Assembly (NCBI GenBank): GCA_024803745.1 | Contig: JANJXV010000006.1 | Location: 46,283,001 to 46,347,000 of the forward strand | Reading direction: 5' to 3' | DNA: 64,000 nucleotides | Origin: Megascapheus bottae | Taxonomy: Eukaryota; Chordata; Mammalia; Rodentia; Geomyidae | Part shown: positions 10,209 to 20,779 of the stretch, piece by piece | Layout: the number at the start of each line of letters is the position of its first letter | How positions within the stretch are numbered: the first letter of the stretch is position 1 | Program-made: the position numbers and the translations under genes | The notes under the pieces: generated by a model | What the model was told of the DNA's origin: nothing | Databases searched by the model: none | What the model saw: only the letters and a program-made list of their open reading frames with translations

Positions 10209-10540
10209 AAGCCAGGTATAAAAATGTATGCTGTAGAGCCAGGAGTATGGTCTAGTGTTAGCGTGCTTGCCTAACATGTATGAAGATGCCAATTCCATTC
10301 CTTGATACCACATACATAGAAAAAGCTGGAAGTGGTGCTGTGGCTCAAGTGGTAGAGCTCTGGTCTTGAGAGAGCTCAAGGACAGTGCTCAGGCCCTGAG
10401 TCCAAGCCCCAGGACTGGATAAATAAATAAATAATGCATGCTGTAATCCCATTATCCCAGAGACTAAGGCAGGAAGATCACAAGTTTTAAACTTTTCTGG
10501 GCTACACAGTGAAACTTGTCTCAAACTCCAAACTCCACAA
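10209..10540 (+). mobile_element. B1 monomer SINE split by an IDL
   Basis: Head GAAGCCAGGTATAAAAATGT (10,209-10,235), then body CTGTAATCCCATTATCCCAG ... GCTACACAGTGAAACTTGTC (10,446-10,540). Confidence 0.75.
10236..10432 (+). mobile_element. IDL dimeric SINE, nested in B1
   Basis: Target repeats AATGTATGCTGTA (10,223-10,235) and AATGCATGCTGTA (10,433-10,445). Tail is (AAAT)n. Confidence 0.93.
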
Positions 10541-10602
10541 GACTCCCTATCCTTTAAAAAGCAAAAGAGTTAGAGATTCCTACCAACCTCTGTGAGGATC
10601 AA

Positions 10603-10782
10603 CAGTATGAATTACCTAAGGAGGAAAACAGCAGTTCCAAAACAACCTGACATTGAAATCTGAGAGACTCTTACTCCCAATTAACCAGTAAAAATACTTA
10701 CTAGAGGTGTGACTCAGTGATAGTGAGTAAGGACAACAATCAAGAGCAAAAGGTCCTGAGTTCAAACCTCAGTGCTGGCATG
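10603..10782 (+). mobile_element. B1-composite SINE, old
   Basis: Right half CTCCCAATTAACCAGTAAAA ... GAGTTCAAACCTCAGTGCTGGC is clear; the head is eroded. Confidence 0.65.
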
Positions 10783-11353
10783 TATATACAAAAAAGATTC
10801 AACTTTATAACACCAGACTTTATAAATCAAGCCTCCATCTGAATTCTTTCCACAAGATCAAAAGTTGACTAGATTTCAAAGAATGTAACTGAAAAGGTTG
10901 CCAAAAGGAGACTACCATGTGGTTCAGGCAGAAGAGAGTTTATTGGGAGAGAAAAAGGCCAAACACCAGCCTGCAACACATAGAAGTGTGCAAAGAGCAA
11001 GAACTAATGGCAGGGAGATTAAACAGGGAAAAGTGGGGAAGAGGTGTGACCATAGCAGATGCAGAAGGGATCTTAGAGCTTGGGGTCTTTTGACGACTTA
11101 CAGTTAGGTGATTACTGGTTTCAGGCAGGTGATTTGTGCCACCATCCTTCACAAAGAGTAAGTGTGGGGGAGAAAGACCAGAACGACCTAAGAATAACAG
11201 CCATATTTGTTGTCAAACTAACTGATTATTAAATGTAAAACAGAAAACGAATTTCTTTTCCTCCACATTAGCATAGGCTGGAGGTGGATACATTTCCATA
11301 ATTTACTTCAAATCTATTATCCTATAGTTTCCACAGTTTCTTTCTTTTCTCTC

Positions 11354-11354
<1 letters not shown>

Positions 11355-11407
<53 letters not shown>
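11355..11407. repeat. (TG)n microsatellite
   Basis: About 26 units, ending TATGTTCC. Confidence 0.93.
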
Positions 11408-11410
<3 letters not shown>

Positions 11411-11784
11411 TCCAGGGATTGAATTCAGGGCTCCCTGAGCTTCTTTTTCTCAAGGCAACCTGGATAGAGAAATCTGAGAGACTTTTTTTTTTTCCCAGTC
11501 CTGGGCTTGAGCACTGTCCTTGGACTTTCTCAAGGATAGAGCTCCACCACTTGAGTCACAGCACTACTTCTGGCTTTTTTCTATGTATGTGGTACCAAAG
11601 AATCGAAACTGGGTCTTCGTGCATGCTAGGCACGCACTCCACCACTAGGCCTAACTCCCGGCACAAATCTGAGAGGTATCTCCAGTTAACTAGCAAAAAG
11701 CCAGAAGTAGAGGTATGACTCAAGTGGTAAAGCTCAAGGCTTATATGAAAAAGTTAAGCAAGGCAGGCAAAGCGCAGAGCGCAG
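11408..11784 (+). mobile_element. Old ID/composite fragments around an IDL
   Basis: A - strand ID-like start (AGGGATTGAATTCAGGGCTC) is followed by composite right-half sequence, split by the next entry and resuming TATCTCCAGTTAACTAGC. Confidence 0.6.
11481..11664 (-). mobile_element. IDL dimeric SINE, nested
   Basis: Perfect 11-bp target repeat AAATCTGAGAG at 11,470-11,480 and 11,665-11,675. Confidence 0.94.
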
Positions 11785-11787
11785 CAG

Positions 11788-12052
11788 TGCAGTGGCTCAC
11801 ACCTTTAATCCTAGCTACTCAGGAGGCCCATGCCTATAATCCTAGCTATTCAAGAGGCCAAGATCTGAGGATCAAGGTTCAAAGCCAGCTCTGCACAAAA
11901 GGACCAGAGACTTTTATCAGAAATTAGACTAGATCTAGAAGAAATGGGAAGTGGGCTCAAGGGTAGGGTGGTAGCTTGAGCTGAAGAGCTCAGGGACAAC
12001 GCCCAGGCGTTGAGTTCAAGCCCTATGACCCCCCGCCCCCTCCCACACAAAA
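11788..12052 (+). mobile_element. B1-composite SINE with internal head duplication
   Basis: The block ATCCTAGCTACTCAGGAGGC recurs 20 bp later as ATCCTAGCTATTCAAGAGGC. Right half ends AAGCCCTATGACCCCC. Confidence 0.88.
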
Positions 12053-12137
12053 AGTGAAGCACAAGTGTGATCTTAAGTTCCAGTGTTGAGCCATACAAAA
12101 AGAAAAAAGGAAGAAAAATGAATCAAGAAAAGAAAAG

Positions 12138-12432
12138 AACGAATGATTGTTGTCCTTAATGTACTATGTTGTCTCTCATCTCCTTTGCTGTCCCTTGGGT
12201 ATCTCATATTGTTACAGTATATCACTTTGTTATCTGATATATTGAATTTATTTGTATTTGGTTATTTGAAATTTGATAGGGAAGGGGGGAAAACCAAGAC
12301 GGGTGGGGGGGTGGGGGGGAGGGTAATGGGTACCAAGACATGTGAAAGGGTATCAATGTATGAATTAATGCACCTTCTATCTGGCAAATATCATGTAACC
12401 CTTTTACTAATTACAATAAAAAATGAAAAAAA
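12138..12432 (+). mobile_element. L1 3' end, 5'-truncated
   Basis: From GATTGTTGTCCTTAATGTAC to TTACTAATTACAATAAAAAA plus tail: 3' UTR only. Contains a G-rich tract at 12,300-12,330. Confidence 0.9.
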
Positions 12433-12675
12433 AAAGAAAAGAAACCAGTTTCAAACCAAACCCTACGTTTCAAAAATTTTTTCTTATCCCAAAGCAGTTC
12501 CTCTTTTCCTTAATCAGAGCCTAGATACCAGGACAAAGCAGGAACTTTTAAGCAGCACTTTGATAGAAAAGACAGTTTTTCTCTCATGACCCACAATCAT
12601 TAACATTCTGTTTGTCTGGTATAACCCTGAACTAAAATTCAGGAAGTATTATCAATCAAAATTTATAGTTTATAA

Positions 12676-12887
12676 GGCCAGGAGTTCGGCCTAGTGGTAG
12701 AGTGTTTGCCTAGCATGAACGAAGACCCGGGTTTGATTCCTCGGTACCACATACATAGTAAAAAACTGGAAGTGGTACTGTGGCTCAAGTAGCAGATCAC
12801 TGGCCTTGAGAAAAAAAAAAGCCCAAGAACAATGGTCAGGCCCTGAGTTCAAGCCCCATGACTGGCAGAAACAAAACAAAACAAAAA
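12676..12887 (+). mobile_element. IDL dimeric SINE
   Basis: GGCCAGGAGTTCGGCCTAGTGG with B-box GGGTTTGATTCC; tail (AAAAC)n. Flanking repeat TATAGTTTATA / TGTAGTTTATA. Confidence 0.94.
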
Positions 12888-12983
12888 TGTGTAGTTTATA
12901 TAAGGCTCACCCTTGGTGTTCCCCAGGATTCCATGTAATGATATATGCACTATTTTATAAAATGTAAAATTACGCTTTATATG

Positions 12984-13179
12984 TTTTTTGGCCTGTCCTG
13001 GGGCTTGAACTCAAGGCCTAGGCACTGTCCTTGAGCTTCTTTTGCTCAAAGCTAGCATTCTACCACTTGAACCACAGCGCTATTTCTGGCTTTTATGTTT
13101 ATGTGGTACTGAGGAATTGAACCCAGGGCTTCATGCATGCTAGGGAAGCACTCTATCATTAAGCCACATTTCCAGCCCT
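12984..13179 (-). mobile_element. IDL dimeric SINE
   Basis: TGTCCTGGGGCTTGAACTC ... GGAATTGAACCCAGGGC ... AAGCCACATTTCCAGCCC. Older subtype with GAGCTTCTTTTGCTC in the right monomer. Confidence 0.92.
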
Positions 13180-13189
13180 ATTTAATTTT

Positions 13190-13377
13190 TTTTCCAGTCC
13201 CAGGGCTTGAACTCAGAGCCTGAGCATTGTCTTTGGGCATTCCTCAAGGCTAGTGCTCTACTACTTAAGCCCTAGTACCACTTCTGGCTTTTTCTGTGTA
13301 TGTGGTACCGAGGAGCCGAACCGAGGTCTTCATGTATACTAGGCAAGCACTCTACCACTAGGCCAACTCCCAGCTCC
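13190..13377 (-). mobile_element. IDL dimeric SINE
   Basis: Adjacent to the preceding copy. Flanked by TATTTAATTTT and TACTTAATTTT, so it entered at the edge of the older one. Confidence 0.93.
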
Positions 13378-13414
13378 CCTACTTAATTTTAAAATTAAAA
13401 TGTTTCCAGATTTT

Positions 13415-13490
13415 TTTCCTCTCTCCCTCCCCATCTTCCTTCCTTCCTTACCTCCTTCCTTTCTCTCTTTTCTTTTTTCCTCCCTTCTTT
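13415..13490. repeat. Pyrimidine-rich low complexity
   Basis: CTCCCTCCCCATCTTCCTTCC and similar; no pure unit. Confidence 0.7.
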
Positions 13491-13806
13491 CTGACATAAG
13501 AACTCTTTCTCTGTTTGTTGCCTAAGTCCTGGTACTTTTCCAACCTGCTGAGCTCCAGTAATCAACTCCCTCTTAGTCCTTGAGCACTGGGGCTTCAGGT
13601 GTGGATAGACCAAATCATCTACCTCTAGATAATACATTTTAGAAAACAAATGATAGAACTTGGTTAGAACCTACTTCCAATTATATCAGTGAATCCTGTA
13701 AAAATGGACTTTTGTTACAGTAATTATTTTGTGTAGTTATTAATATTACTGCTTAAACTTTTCTTCCCTTTCATTTTCATCTTCAAATTTTTGGCTAAAA
13801 TATTAT

Positions 13807-14067
13807 TGTCAGACCATTGGGGGCAGGGGAGGAAGCCAGAACCATTCCCTTGTACAGGAATACCACCTCCCTAGCCTTGGGCCAGCTGATTGAGAACTAC
13901 CCCAAGTAAGAATTTCTGATTACCAGTTCTACCCAAAAAAGCCCCACAACAGAGTCCAGTAACCTCTCTGAGTTTGCCCAGTGGGTTTTTCCAGGAGCGT
14001 ACCCTAATAAACTTTCCTCTACTTGCCTTATTTCTCCCTGAGTGCTCCTCTTGCCTAAAACCTTACA
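13807..14067 (+). repeat. Candidate solo LTR
   Basis: A 261-bp block begins TGTCAGACC and ends CCTTACA (TG...CA), with AATAAA at about 14,006 followed by a CT-rich stretch, as in LTR R/U5 regions. No matching target duplication was found, so this is tentative. Confidence 0.35.
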
Positions 14068-14260
14068 ATTGTCTCTTCCTAGTTCGTTTCTTTTAAGGGA
14101 ATAAAATAGTTGTGTGTAGCAACCACTGAAAACAAATACAAATTAGGTGGAGACTTAATTTCAAAGGATTAATGTAAGGGGAATGGAAGGAAGGGACCAT
14201 GCTGACTAAAAGAACTCTCAGAAAAGAAAATCCACAAGTACTTCAAAGATTAGACATAAG

Positions 14261-14460
14261 GGCAGGGAGTTTGGCATAGTGGTAGAGTGCTTGCCTAGCA
14301 TGCACGAAGACCCGGCTTCGATTCCTCAGTACCACATACATAGAAAAAAGCCAGAAGTGGTGCTGAGGCTCAAGTGGTAGAGCTCTAGCCTTGAGAAAGT
14401 CCAAGGACAGTGCTCAGGCCCTGAGCTCAAGCCCAGGACTGGCAAAAAAAAAAAAAAAAA
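14261..14460 (+). mobile_element. IDL dimeric SINE
   Basis: Long poly(A) (about 20). Target repeats AAAGATTAGACATAAG (14,245-14,260) and AAAGATTAGGCATAAA (14,461-14,476). Confidence 0.95.
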
Positions 14461-14520
14461 AAAGATTAGGCATAAAGGGATATTACAGAGGAGTAAATGG
14501 AAGTAGAATAAAACACATCT

Positions 14521-14723
14521 GGGGGCTGGGAGTGTGGCCTAGTGATAGAGTGTTAGTCTAGCATGCATGAAGCCTTGGGTTCAATTCCTTGGTACCACAT
14601 ACACAAAAACCCAAGCTCAAGTGGAGAATTCTTGCCTTGAGAAAGCTTAAGGACAGTGCCCAGGCCCAGAGTTCCAATTCTAGCCCCAGGACTGGCAAAA
14701 ACAAACAAAAAACAATTAAAACA
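14521..14723 (+). mobile_element. IDL dimeric SINE
   Basis: Right monomer shortened near AAACCCAAGCTCAAGTGG. Flanked by AAAACACATCT at 14,510-14,520 and 14,724-14,734. Confidence 0.94.
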
Positions 14724-14734
14724 AAAACACATCT

Positions 14735-14862
14735 GGAGGGAGTATAATGGTACATACCTGTAATCCCATAACTTTTGAGGCTAAGGCTAATGTAGGAGAA
14801 ACTGGAATTTAGGGTCAACCTGGCCTAAATAGGGAAACCTTGTCTCAACAACAGAGTCTTAT
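14735..14862 (+). mobile_element. B1 monomer SINE
   Basis: TGGTACATACCTGTAATCCC ... GTCAACCTGGCC ... ACCTTGTCTCAACAAC. Confidence 0.8.
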
Positions 14863-14982
14863 ATAGGAAAATGAGATGATAGGATAGAAGGCAATATTGA
14901 ATGGATCAGAGGTTTCCTAGGATAAGACAATGTTTTAGTCTGAGGTCAGTTGAGGGGGTGGAGGGTAGTACTTAAGAAGAGG

Positions 14983-15271
14983 TTCAGGTGGGGTGGCTCA
15001 CACAGGACTCAGGAGGCTGAGATCTGAGGATCAAGGTTCAAAGCCAACCCAGGCACAAAGGACCAGAGACTCCTATTCCCAATTGACCGATAGGAAAAAA
15101 AAATGGGAAGTGGGACTTGGCTCAAGGGTAGGGTGATAGCCTTGAGCTGAAGAGCTCAGAGACAATGCCCATGCCCAGGGGTAGGGCAGTAGTACTGAGC
15201 TGAAGAGCTCAGGGATTTCACCCAAGCCGACAGAGTTCAAGCCTCAAGACCCACCAAAAAAAAAAAAAAAA
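14983..15271 (+). mobile_element. B1-composite SINE with duplicated right part
   Basis: The segment GGGTAGGG ... GAGCTGAAGAGCTCAG occurs twice (about 15,125-15,170 and 15,178-15,215). The head lacks the usual CTGTAATCCTAG. Confidence 0.85.
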
Positions 15272-15357
15272 GAGAAGAGAAAGAGGAAGAGGAAGAGGAA
15301 GAGGAAGAGGAAGAAGAAGAAGAAGAAGCAGCAGCAGCAGCAGAAGCAGAAGCAAGG
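15272..15357. repeat. (GAA)/(GAG)/(CAG)n microsatellite
   Basis: GAGGAA units grade into AAGAAG and then (GCA)5, grown from the tail of the SINE before it. Confidence 0.9.
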
Positions 15358-15390
15358 GAGGGTGGGTCAAATTCAGATAAGACTAACTTT

Positions 15391-15589
15391 TTTTTTTTGT
15401 AGGTCCTGTGGCTTGAACTCTGGGCCTAGGCACTGACCATTAGCCCTTCAACTCTGGGCTACCGCCCTACCCCTTGAGTCACAGCCCCACTTCCTCTTTT
15501 CTAGTGACTAATTGGAGATAAGAGTCTCTCATTCTGTAGTGCCTGGGCTGACTTTGAGCCTTGATCTTCAGATTTCAGCTGCTCGGCTT
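15391..15589 (-). mobile_element. B1-composite SINE
   Basis: Flanking repeats AAGACTAACTTT (15,379-15,390) and AAGACTAGCTTT (15,590-15,601) enclose a complete antisense copy. Confidence 0.93.
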
Positions 15590-15635
15590 AAGACTAGCTT
15601 TTTATTCAAAATTTGTTTGATAAAAGTTTGGGCTC

Positions 15636-15828
15636 TGCTGGGCAAGGTGGCTCACTATAATCCTAGCTACTCTGGAGGTTAGATCTGAGGACTGCAGTTC
15701 AAAGCCAGCCCAGGCAGTAAACTCCATGAAACTTTTATCTCCAATTAGCCAGAAAACTGGAAGTGGTGGGGCAATAGCCTTGAGCCGACAGAGGGAGAGA
15801 GTTCAAGCCCCATACTGACCAAGGGAAA
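15636..15828 (+). mobile_element. B1-composite SINE, shortened
   Basis: GCTGGGCAAGGTGGCTCA head; right half lacks about 30 bp before TTCAAGCCCC. Confidence 0.88.
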
Positions 15829-15861
15829 AGAAAAAGAATTAGGAGTTTCTTTCTTTTTCTT

Positions 15862-15932
15862 TTTTGGCTTTAGGGATTGAATGTATGTTATCTTAAGTAC
15901 TTGGCAAGTACTCTGAGCTATGCTACAATCTT
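15862..15932 (-). mobile_element. ID-type monomer SINE, old
   Basis: GGGATTGAATGTATG ... CTTGGCAAGTACTCTGAGCTATGCTAC: reverse complement of an ID unit. Confidence 0.65.

Positions 15933-15935
<3 letters not shown>

Positions 15936-15997
<62 letters not shown>
15936..15997. repeat. (CT)n microsatellite
   Basis: About 27 CT units, in the tail position of the preceding ID fragment. Confidence 0.95.
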
Positions 15998-15998
<1 letters not shown>

Positions 15999-16315
15999 TT
16001 TCCTTAATTTGTTCTTCCTTTTCTTACAAGGGAGATTAGTCAAATTTGAGTTTTCTCAGTCTCATCTTATTTTCTAGGCTCAGATAAAACTCAACATTGT
16101 CAGTCAAATTCTTGTTTTGTTCAAGATAAATGATCTCATTTGTCACTGCACAACTCAGGGGCATAAATCTAAGTTGGGCAGAATAGGGTCTAATTTAGTG
16201 GTAATTTTAGTGTTGTTTCTGCAGGTCACTGTGTCCATCTGTGAAGAAGAGATAGAAAAGGCCAGCTGTTCTAGGATTCAGGACCTTGAAACATATTGAA
16301 AGTTAAAACAAACAA

Positions 16316-16405
16316 AACTACTGAGGGTGTAGCTCAGTGGGAGAACACATTCTTGGCATATACTGCACCCAGAGGTCCATCCCCAGCCCCACAAAAAGAA
16401 CAAAT
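16316..16405 (+). mobile_element. ID-type monomer SINE
   Basis: CTGAGGGTGTAGCTCAGTGG ... AGGTCCATCCCCAGCCCC plus A-rich tail; keeps the tRNA-like A-box. Confidence 0.8.
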
Positions 16406-16435
16406 GAGAAATAATAGAAGCACACATTCATTTTT

Positions 16436-16985
16436 TTTAAGTTTTTCACTAGAAAAAATTTTTAAAGAATTTATTAATGTTGATTTTTACATCATATTTT
16501 AAATGACAAGTTTAACATGCAAGTGTTCAAGGAGGGAATCTCTATTTACAATCACTGGGACTTAGTATTTAGAACTTAATCACAATTAGGCTAAGGGTTT
16601 GTATGTCATAGAAACATATTAATTTATGAAATAAAGCATTATGTCTATAGAGTCATAGGTTTTTATGTCTATATAGTTATGTTTATATTTCCATTACCAT
16701 GTCCATAGCTTTGGGTATGCAGTTATTGAGTCCTTGCTCTTGTACTCTTTGGATTTAATAGCCACATATTAAGGATACCATGCGCCTTTTGTTCCTTTGG
16801 TCTTGCCTTGTCTCACTCAACATGATTCGCTCTAGATTCATCCACTTCCCTGCGAATGGCATTATTTTATCTTGTCTGTTGGCTATGTAGAATTCCATTG
16901 TGTATATAAACCACATTTTCTGTATCCATTCATCTGCAGTAGGGCATCTGGATTGTTTCCATTGCACACATTCATTTTTTTTTTT
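16436..16985 (-). mobile_element. L1 3' end with last ORF2 codons
   Basis: Antisense. Codes the end of ORF2 (DEWIQKMWFIYTMEFY ... SLICGY, stop near 16,755), then about 320 bp of 3' UTR. Target repeat GCACACATTCATTTTT at 16,420-16,435 and 16,986-17,001; a third copy lies inside the element's 5' edge at about 16,964-16,979. Confidence 0.93.
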
Positions 16986-17145
16986 GCACACATTCATTTT
17001 TAAAAGAAAGGAACTATCTTAGAAACCCATGGAAATGACTATTTTAGGTATTTTGGGTCTCCAGCTTCTTATGGCTTTTGATGGTTTTCCTCAACACCAA
17101 AAATGAAAACCAACAAGAGTAGTAATATAAAATGTTAAAACAAAG

Positions 17146-17335
17146 CCAGGGCCGGGATCATAGCCTAGTGGTAGAGTGCTCGCATAGCATGCATGAAGCC
17201 CTAGGTTTAATTCCTCAGTACCACATACACAGAAAAAGCCAGAAGTGGCACTATGGTTCAAGTAGCAGAGCACTTGAGCCTTGAGCAAAAAGTGTACAGG
17301 ACAGTGCCCAGGCCTTCCCCCCCACCAAAAAAAAA
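17146..17335 (+). mobile_element. IDL dimeric SINE
   Basis: GCCGGGATCATAGCCTAGTGG ... GGTTTAATTCCTCAGTACC; the 3' end is cut short at CCCAGGCCTTCCCCC. Confidence 0.92.
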
Positions 17336-17582
17336 AGGCCAGGCACACTGGTGGCTCACGCCTATAATCCTAGTTACTCAGGAGGCTGAGATCTGAGGAA
17401 CACAGTTCACTGACAGCCTGAACATAAAAGTCCATGAGACTCTTATCTCCAATTAACCACCACAAAATCAGAAATGGCATTGTGGCTCAAATGGTAGAGC
17501 TCTAACCTTGAGTTGGAGAGCTCAGGGACAATGCCCAGGCCCAGAGCTTAAGTTCCAGGACCAATCAAAAAAGAAAAAAAGT
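17336..17582 (+). mobile_element. B1-composite SINE
   Basis: GCCAGGCACACTGGTGGCTCA through AGTTCCAGGACCAATC plus A-rich tail. Confidence 0.93.
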
Positions 17583-17596
17583 TAAAATAAACTTTG

Positions 17597-17775
17597 AGAG
17601 CTGGGAATGTAGCTTAGTGGTATTGTGCTTGCCTAGCATGCATGAAGGACCACATACACAGAAAAAGCCAGAAGTGGTACTGTTGCTCAAGTGGTTGAGT
17701 GCTAGTCTTGAACAAAAGCAGCTCAGGACAGTGCCCAGGTCCTGATTTTGAAATCCCAGGACTGGCTAGATAAAT
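17597..17775 (+). mobile_element. IDL dimeric SINE lacking B-box
   Basis: The left monomer passes from GCATGCATGAAGG straight to ACCACATACAC, so the B-box is deleted. Confidence 0.92.
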
Positions 17776-17842
17776 ACAATTCAAAAGGTTAGTGGATGAA
17801 AAACTTTCAATGATGTAATACTGTTGGTTAAGTTCTAAATGG

Positions 17843-18010
17843 AAGACCAGGTTCACACGGATAATCCTAGCTATTCAAGAGGCTAAGATCTTAGGACCAC
17901 AGTTTGAAGCTAGCCTGGGTCAATGGGATTTTTTTCTCTAATTTACTGTAAAAAAGCCAGACATGGAAGTGTGGGTCAAGTGGCAGAGTGACTAGTTTGG
18001 GGGAAAAAAT
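17843..18010 (+). mobile_element. B1-composite SINE, old
   Basis: ATAATCCTAGCTATTCAAGAGG head and TCTAATTTACTGTAAAAAAGCC middle; 3' end lost. Confidence 0.75.
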
Positions 18011-18109
18011 GGAATTCAGGAGGATAGCACAGTTATAGTGACCTGCTCAATAAAGGCAAGCATGACCCAAGCATTTTGCCACACGTTTAGTGGCCAGTAT
18101 GGTGTGGTG

Positions 18110-18215
18110 GCGAATCTTTGTTATTGTTGTTATAAAGGTGATATACAGAGGAGTTACAGTTACATAAGTCTTAGTAACATATACATTTCTTTATAGACAA
18201 TGTCACCCAGACTTT
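18110..18215. repeat. Interspersed repeat C
   Basis: TTATAAAGGTGATATACAGAGG ... AGTTACA. The same words recur at 27,703-27,735 and 40,303-40,330. Family not identified. Confidence 0.5.
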
Positions 18216-18219
18216 AACT

Positions 18220-18585
18220 CTCAGTGCTTCTTTGAATCCTGGGGAAGGGCCAGCTGTAAGGTGAACTGAGATTCTATGAAACTCAGGATTTGGTTCTCAG
18301 TCATTCCAAATTGGAAGGAAGAAACTGCAGGCATTTGTTTGAAGCGTTAAGGCTAGATAGCAAAGAAACATGAAAGAATTGAAATTTTGCCAAGAGTTGG
18401 CAGTGAATATAAGATGACAGGATTCAGTCTAATTTGTGGGTAGGCAGGCATCATGTGTAATGATGTCTTTCACATTTCTTAGTCATCTAGAATTAACAAA
18501 GAGCTACGACATAGCTCGAGGAGTGAATAGGACGAGTTCTAGATACCTCATTAGGATTACCTTATAGCTTTCTATGAAGAACAAA
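18220..18585. other. Unassigned intergenic sequence
   Basis: No gene or repeat recognised. Confidence 0.5.
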
Positions 18586-18587
18586 GG

Positions 18588-18716
18588 GTTTTTTTTTTCT
18601 TTTTGAGACAAGGTCTGGCTATGCAGCCCAGACTGGACTTAACCTCTGGATCCTCTTGTCTAGGCCTCTGGAGTGTAGGGATTATAGGTATGTACTACCA
18701 CACTTGACTTCAAAGT
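18588..18716 (-). mobile_element. B1 monomer SINE
   Basis: TTTTTGAGACAAGGTCTGGC ... GGGATTATAGGTATGTACTACC: standard reverse B1. Confidence 0.9.
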
Positions 18717-18777
18717 ATTTTCTTAATAGGCTTCCTGTTTTTGAATAGTAACATTAAATAGTACCATCAAATAGTAA

Positions 18778-18861
18778 CATGTTCTAGGCATGGTGATACA
18801 TGTCTGAAATTCCAGCATTCAAGAAGGGACAGGAGAATCTGTAGTTCAAGGCCTACCCGAG

Positions 18862-18907
<46 letters not shown>
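18778..18907 (+). mobile_element. B1 monomer SINE with (CA)n tail
   Basis: TCTAGGCATGGTGATACATG ... CAAGGCCTACCCGAGC, running into 21 CA units (18,866-18,907). Confidence 0.88.
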
Positions 18908-18911
<4 letters not shown>

Positions 18912-19452
18912 TAAATGTTAAATCATTAAGTTTGGGCACTTATACTCCAGATGAAATAGTTTCAGTTAAAACTCTTGCTTCACAAAATGGGGTGAGTAGA
19001 AATTCAGGCACAGCTTAAAAGGTACTATTATGCCACCCATCCTAGGGAAACTCAGAGCAGGGCCAGTTTGTTCTAAGTAACATGTTTATGGGAAACAATA
19101 CTATTCCCGGGGAACCACCACTGGGGGCATCCTTCCGACAGACCACCCACCAGGCAACAGTATTTTGACCAGTGAAGGCAACCTTAACAGCTTCTCCTGA
19201 AATCACCCCAAAATAAGGAAATAATAGTCTATTAGGACTGTTTAATAACTGTTCCCACTGTCTCCAGTTCTGTTTCCTCACAAGTATACTTTAAAGATGG
19301 CTGAAGATGTACTGAGGTGAGGTTTTAGTCTTCCTATTGACCTCATGTAACTAATGTCTCTGTTTTGGACCATATGGGTGAAAAGCCATGTGAGATCTGA
19401 CATGGGGGACTCCTTTAATTTTGCCCTGGGATCTAAAATATTCTTATTTACT

Positions 19453-19462
19453 CTGTGTGTCT

Positions 19463-19516
<54 letters not shown>
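19453..19516. repeat. (TG)n microsatellite
   Basis: Longest TG tract in the window, about 30 units with two CTGTG interruptions. Confidence 0.95.
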
Positions 19517-19519
<3 letters not shown>

Positions 19520-19535
19520 ATGGAGGGGGAGGAGA

Positions 19536-19745
19536 GAGGGAAGGAGGGACCTAAGGCCTGGGTTCTGTATTTGAGCTTTTGTTCTCAAGGCTAGTGCTCT
19601 AGCACTGGAACCACAGCTGTATTTCTGGCTTTTTGGTGGTTAACTGGAGATAAGAGTTTCACCAGTCTGGAGTTAGTTTGAGGTCATGATTCTCAGACTT
19701 CAGTCTCCTGAATAGCTAGGGTTACAGGTGTGACTCTAAGACTAG
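19536..19745 (-). mobile_element. B1-composite SINE, old
   Basis: CCACAGCTGTATTTCTGGC, GGTGGTTAACTGGAGATAAG, CTGAATAGCTAGGGTTACAG. Confidence 0.82.
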
Positions 19746-19879
19746 GAGGTCTGCAAGCCAGAGAGCAGGCTAGGTTTTCCTAAAAGAGCTTTATAGGCAT
19801 GACAATAGTGTCCAACTTAAGTTACTTTTTATCCTATAACTTGCTCGCAAATGTGATGCTTCAAAAACATTATTTTTTG

Positions 19880-20075
19880 TGTGTGATTTTTGAGCCAGGA
19901 TCTGGTTAGATAAGTCTAGTACTCAACCACTTGAGTCATACCTCCAGCCTTGGTTTTTGCTGGTTGTTCTAGAGATAGAGTCTCAAGTACTTTTCTGTTC
20001 TTCAAACTGTCCTCCTCCATATCTCAATAGCTAGGATTACAGGTACAAGTTGCTGAGTCACCAGACACCCAATTG
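19880..20075 (-). mobile_element. B1-composite SINE, very old
   Basis: ACTCAACCACTTGAGTCATAC ... CAATAGCTAGGATTACAGG. Confidence 0.65.
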
Positions 20076-20126
20076 ATTTTTCTTGTCCTATTAGCACATT
20101 TTTTTCTTTTCACTCTAGTTTCTTTT

Positions 20127-20535
20127 TAATTTTTTTATTTTTTACATATATTTTTATTGTAATTAATAGAAGGGTTACATTATATTCACCAGATAGAAGG
20201 TGAATTACTTCACAAACATTGATACCCTTTCTCATGCTTTGGTCCCCATTTCCTTCCCCCTACCTCACCCTTTCATCTTGTTTTCCCCTTTCCCTATTCT
20301 ATTTCAAATAACCAAATAAGCAATATATATCAGATAACAATATATCAGATAATGAAGTAAGATACTATAACAAGATGAGATAACCAAGGGACAGCAAAAG
20401 AGATGAGAATTAGCATAGTACATTAAGGATAATAATCACATTACACATTATATGGCTTTTGTTTCTATATCCTGGAGGACCTTTCATTTAGCGTCATCCT
20501 GTATGGCCTTATGTATCTAGGTTTTAGCATACTAT
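20127..20535 (-). mobile_element. L1 3' end, 5'-truncated
   Basis: Begins TTTTTATTGTAATTAATAGA on the + strand (antisense tail); runs to GGCCTTATGTATCTAGGTTT. 3' UTR only. Confidence 0.88.
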
Positions 20536-20589
20536 TTTTTTCAAATGTATTTTCTTCTGTTGTAACAGTGATGATTATTCTGCTCAATC

Positions 20590-20779
20590 AGATTTTTTTT
20601 TTTTGCCAGTTCTGGGGCTTGAGCTCAGGGCTTGAGCACTGTCCTTGGTCTTTTTCCTCAAGGCTAGCACTCTACACTTGAGCCACGGCACCACTCCCGG
20701 CTTTTTCTATGTATGTGGTACATGCATGATTTCATGCATATAAGCAGGCACTCTACCACTAGGCCAAACTCCTGGTCTT
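20590..20779 (-). mobile_element. IDL dimeric SINE
   Basis: Left monomer damaged (GTACATGCATGATTTCATGC replaces the B-box). Short repeat TCAGATTTT on both sides. Confidence 0.92.

Noticed and set aside
16755..16997. 80-residue - strand protein with DEWIQKMWFIYTMEFY
   Set aside because: C-terminus of L1 ORF2 in a 5'-truncated insertion, not a host gene.
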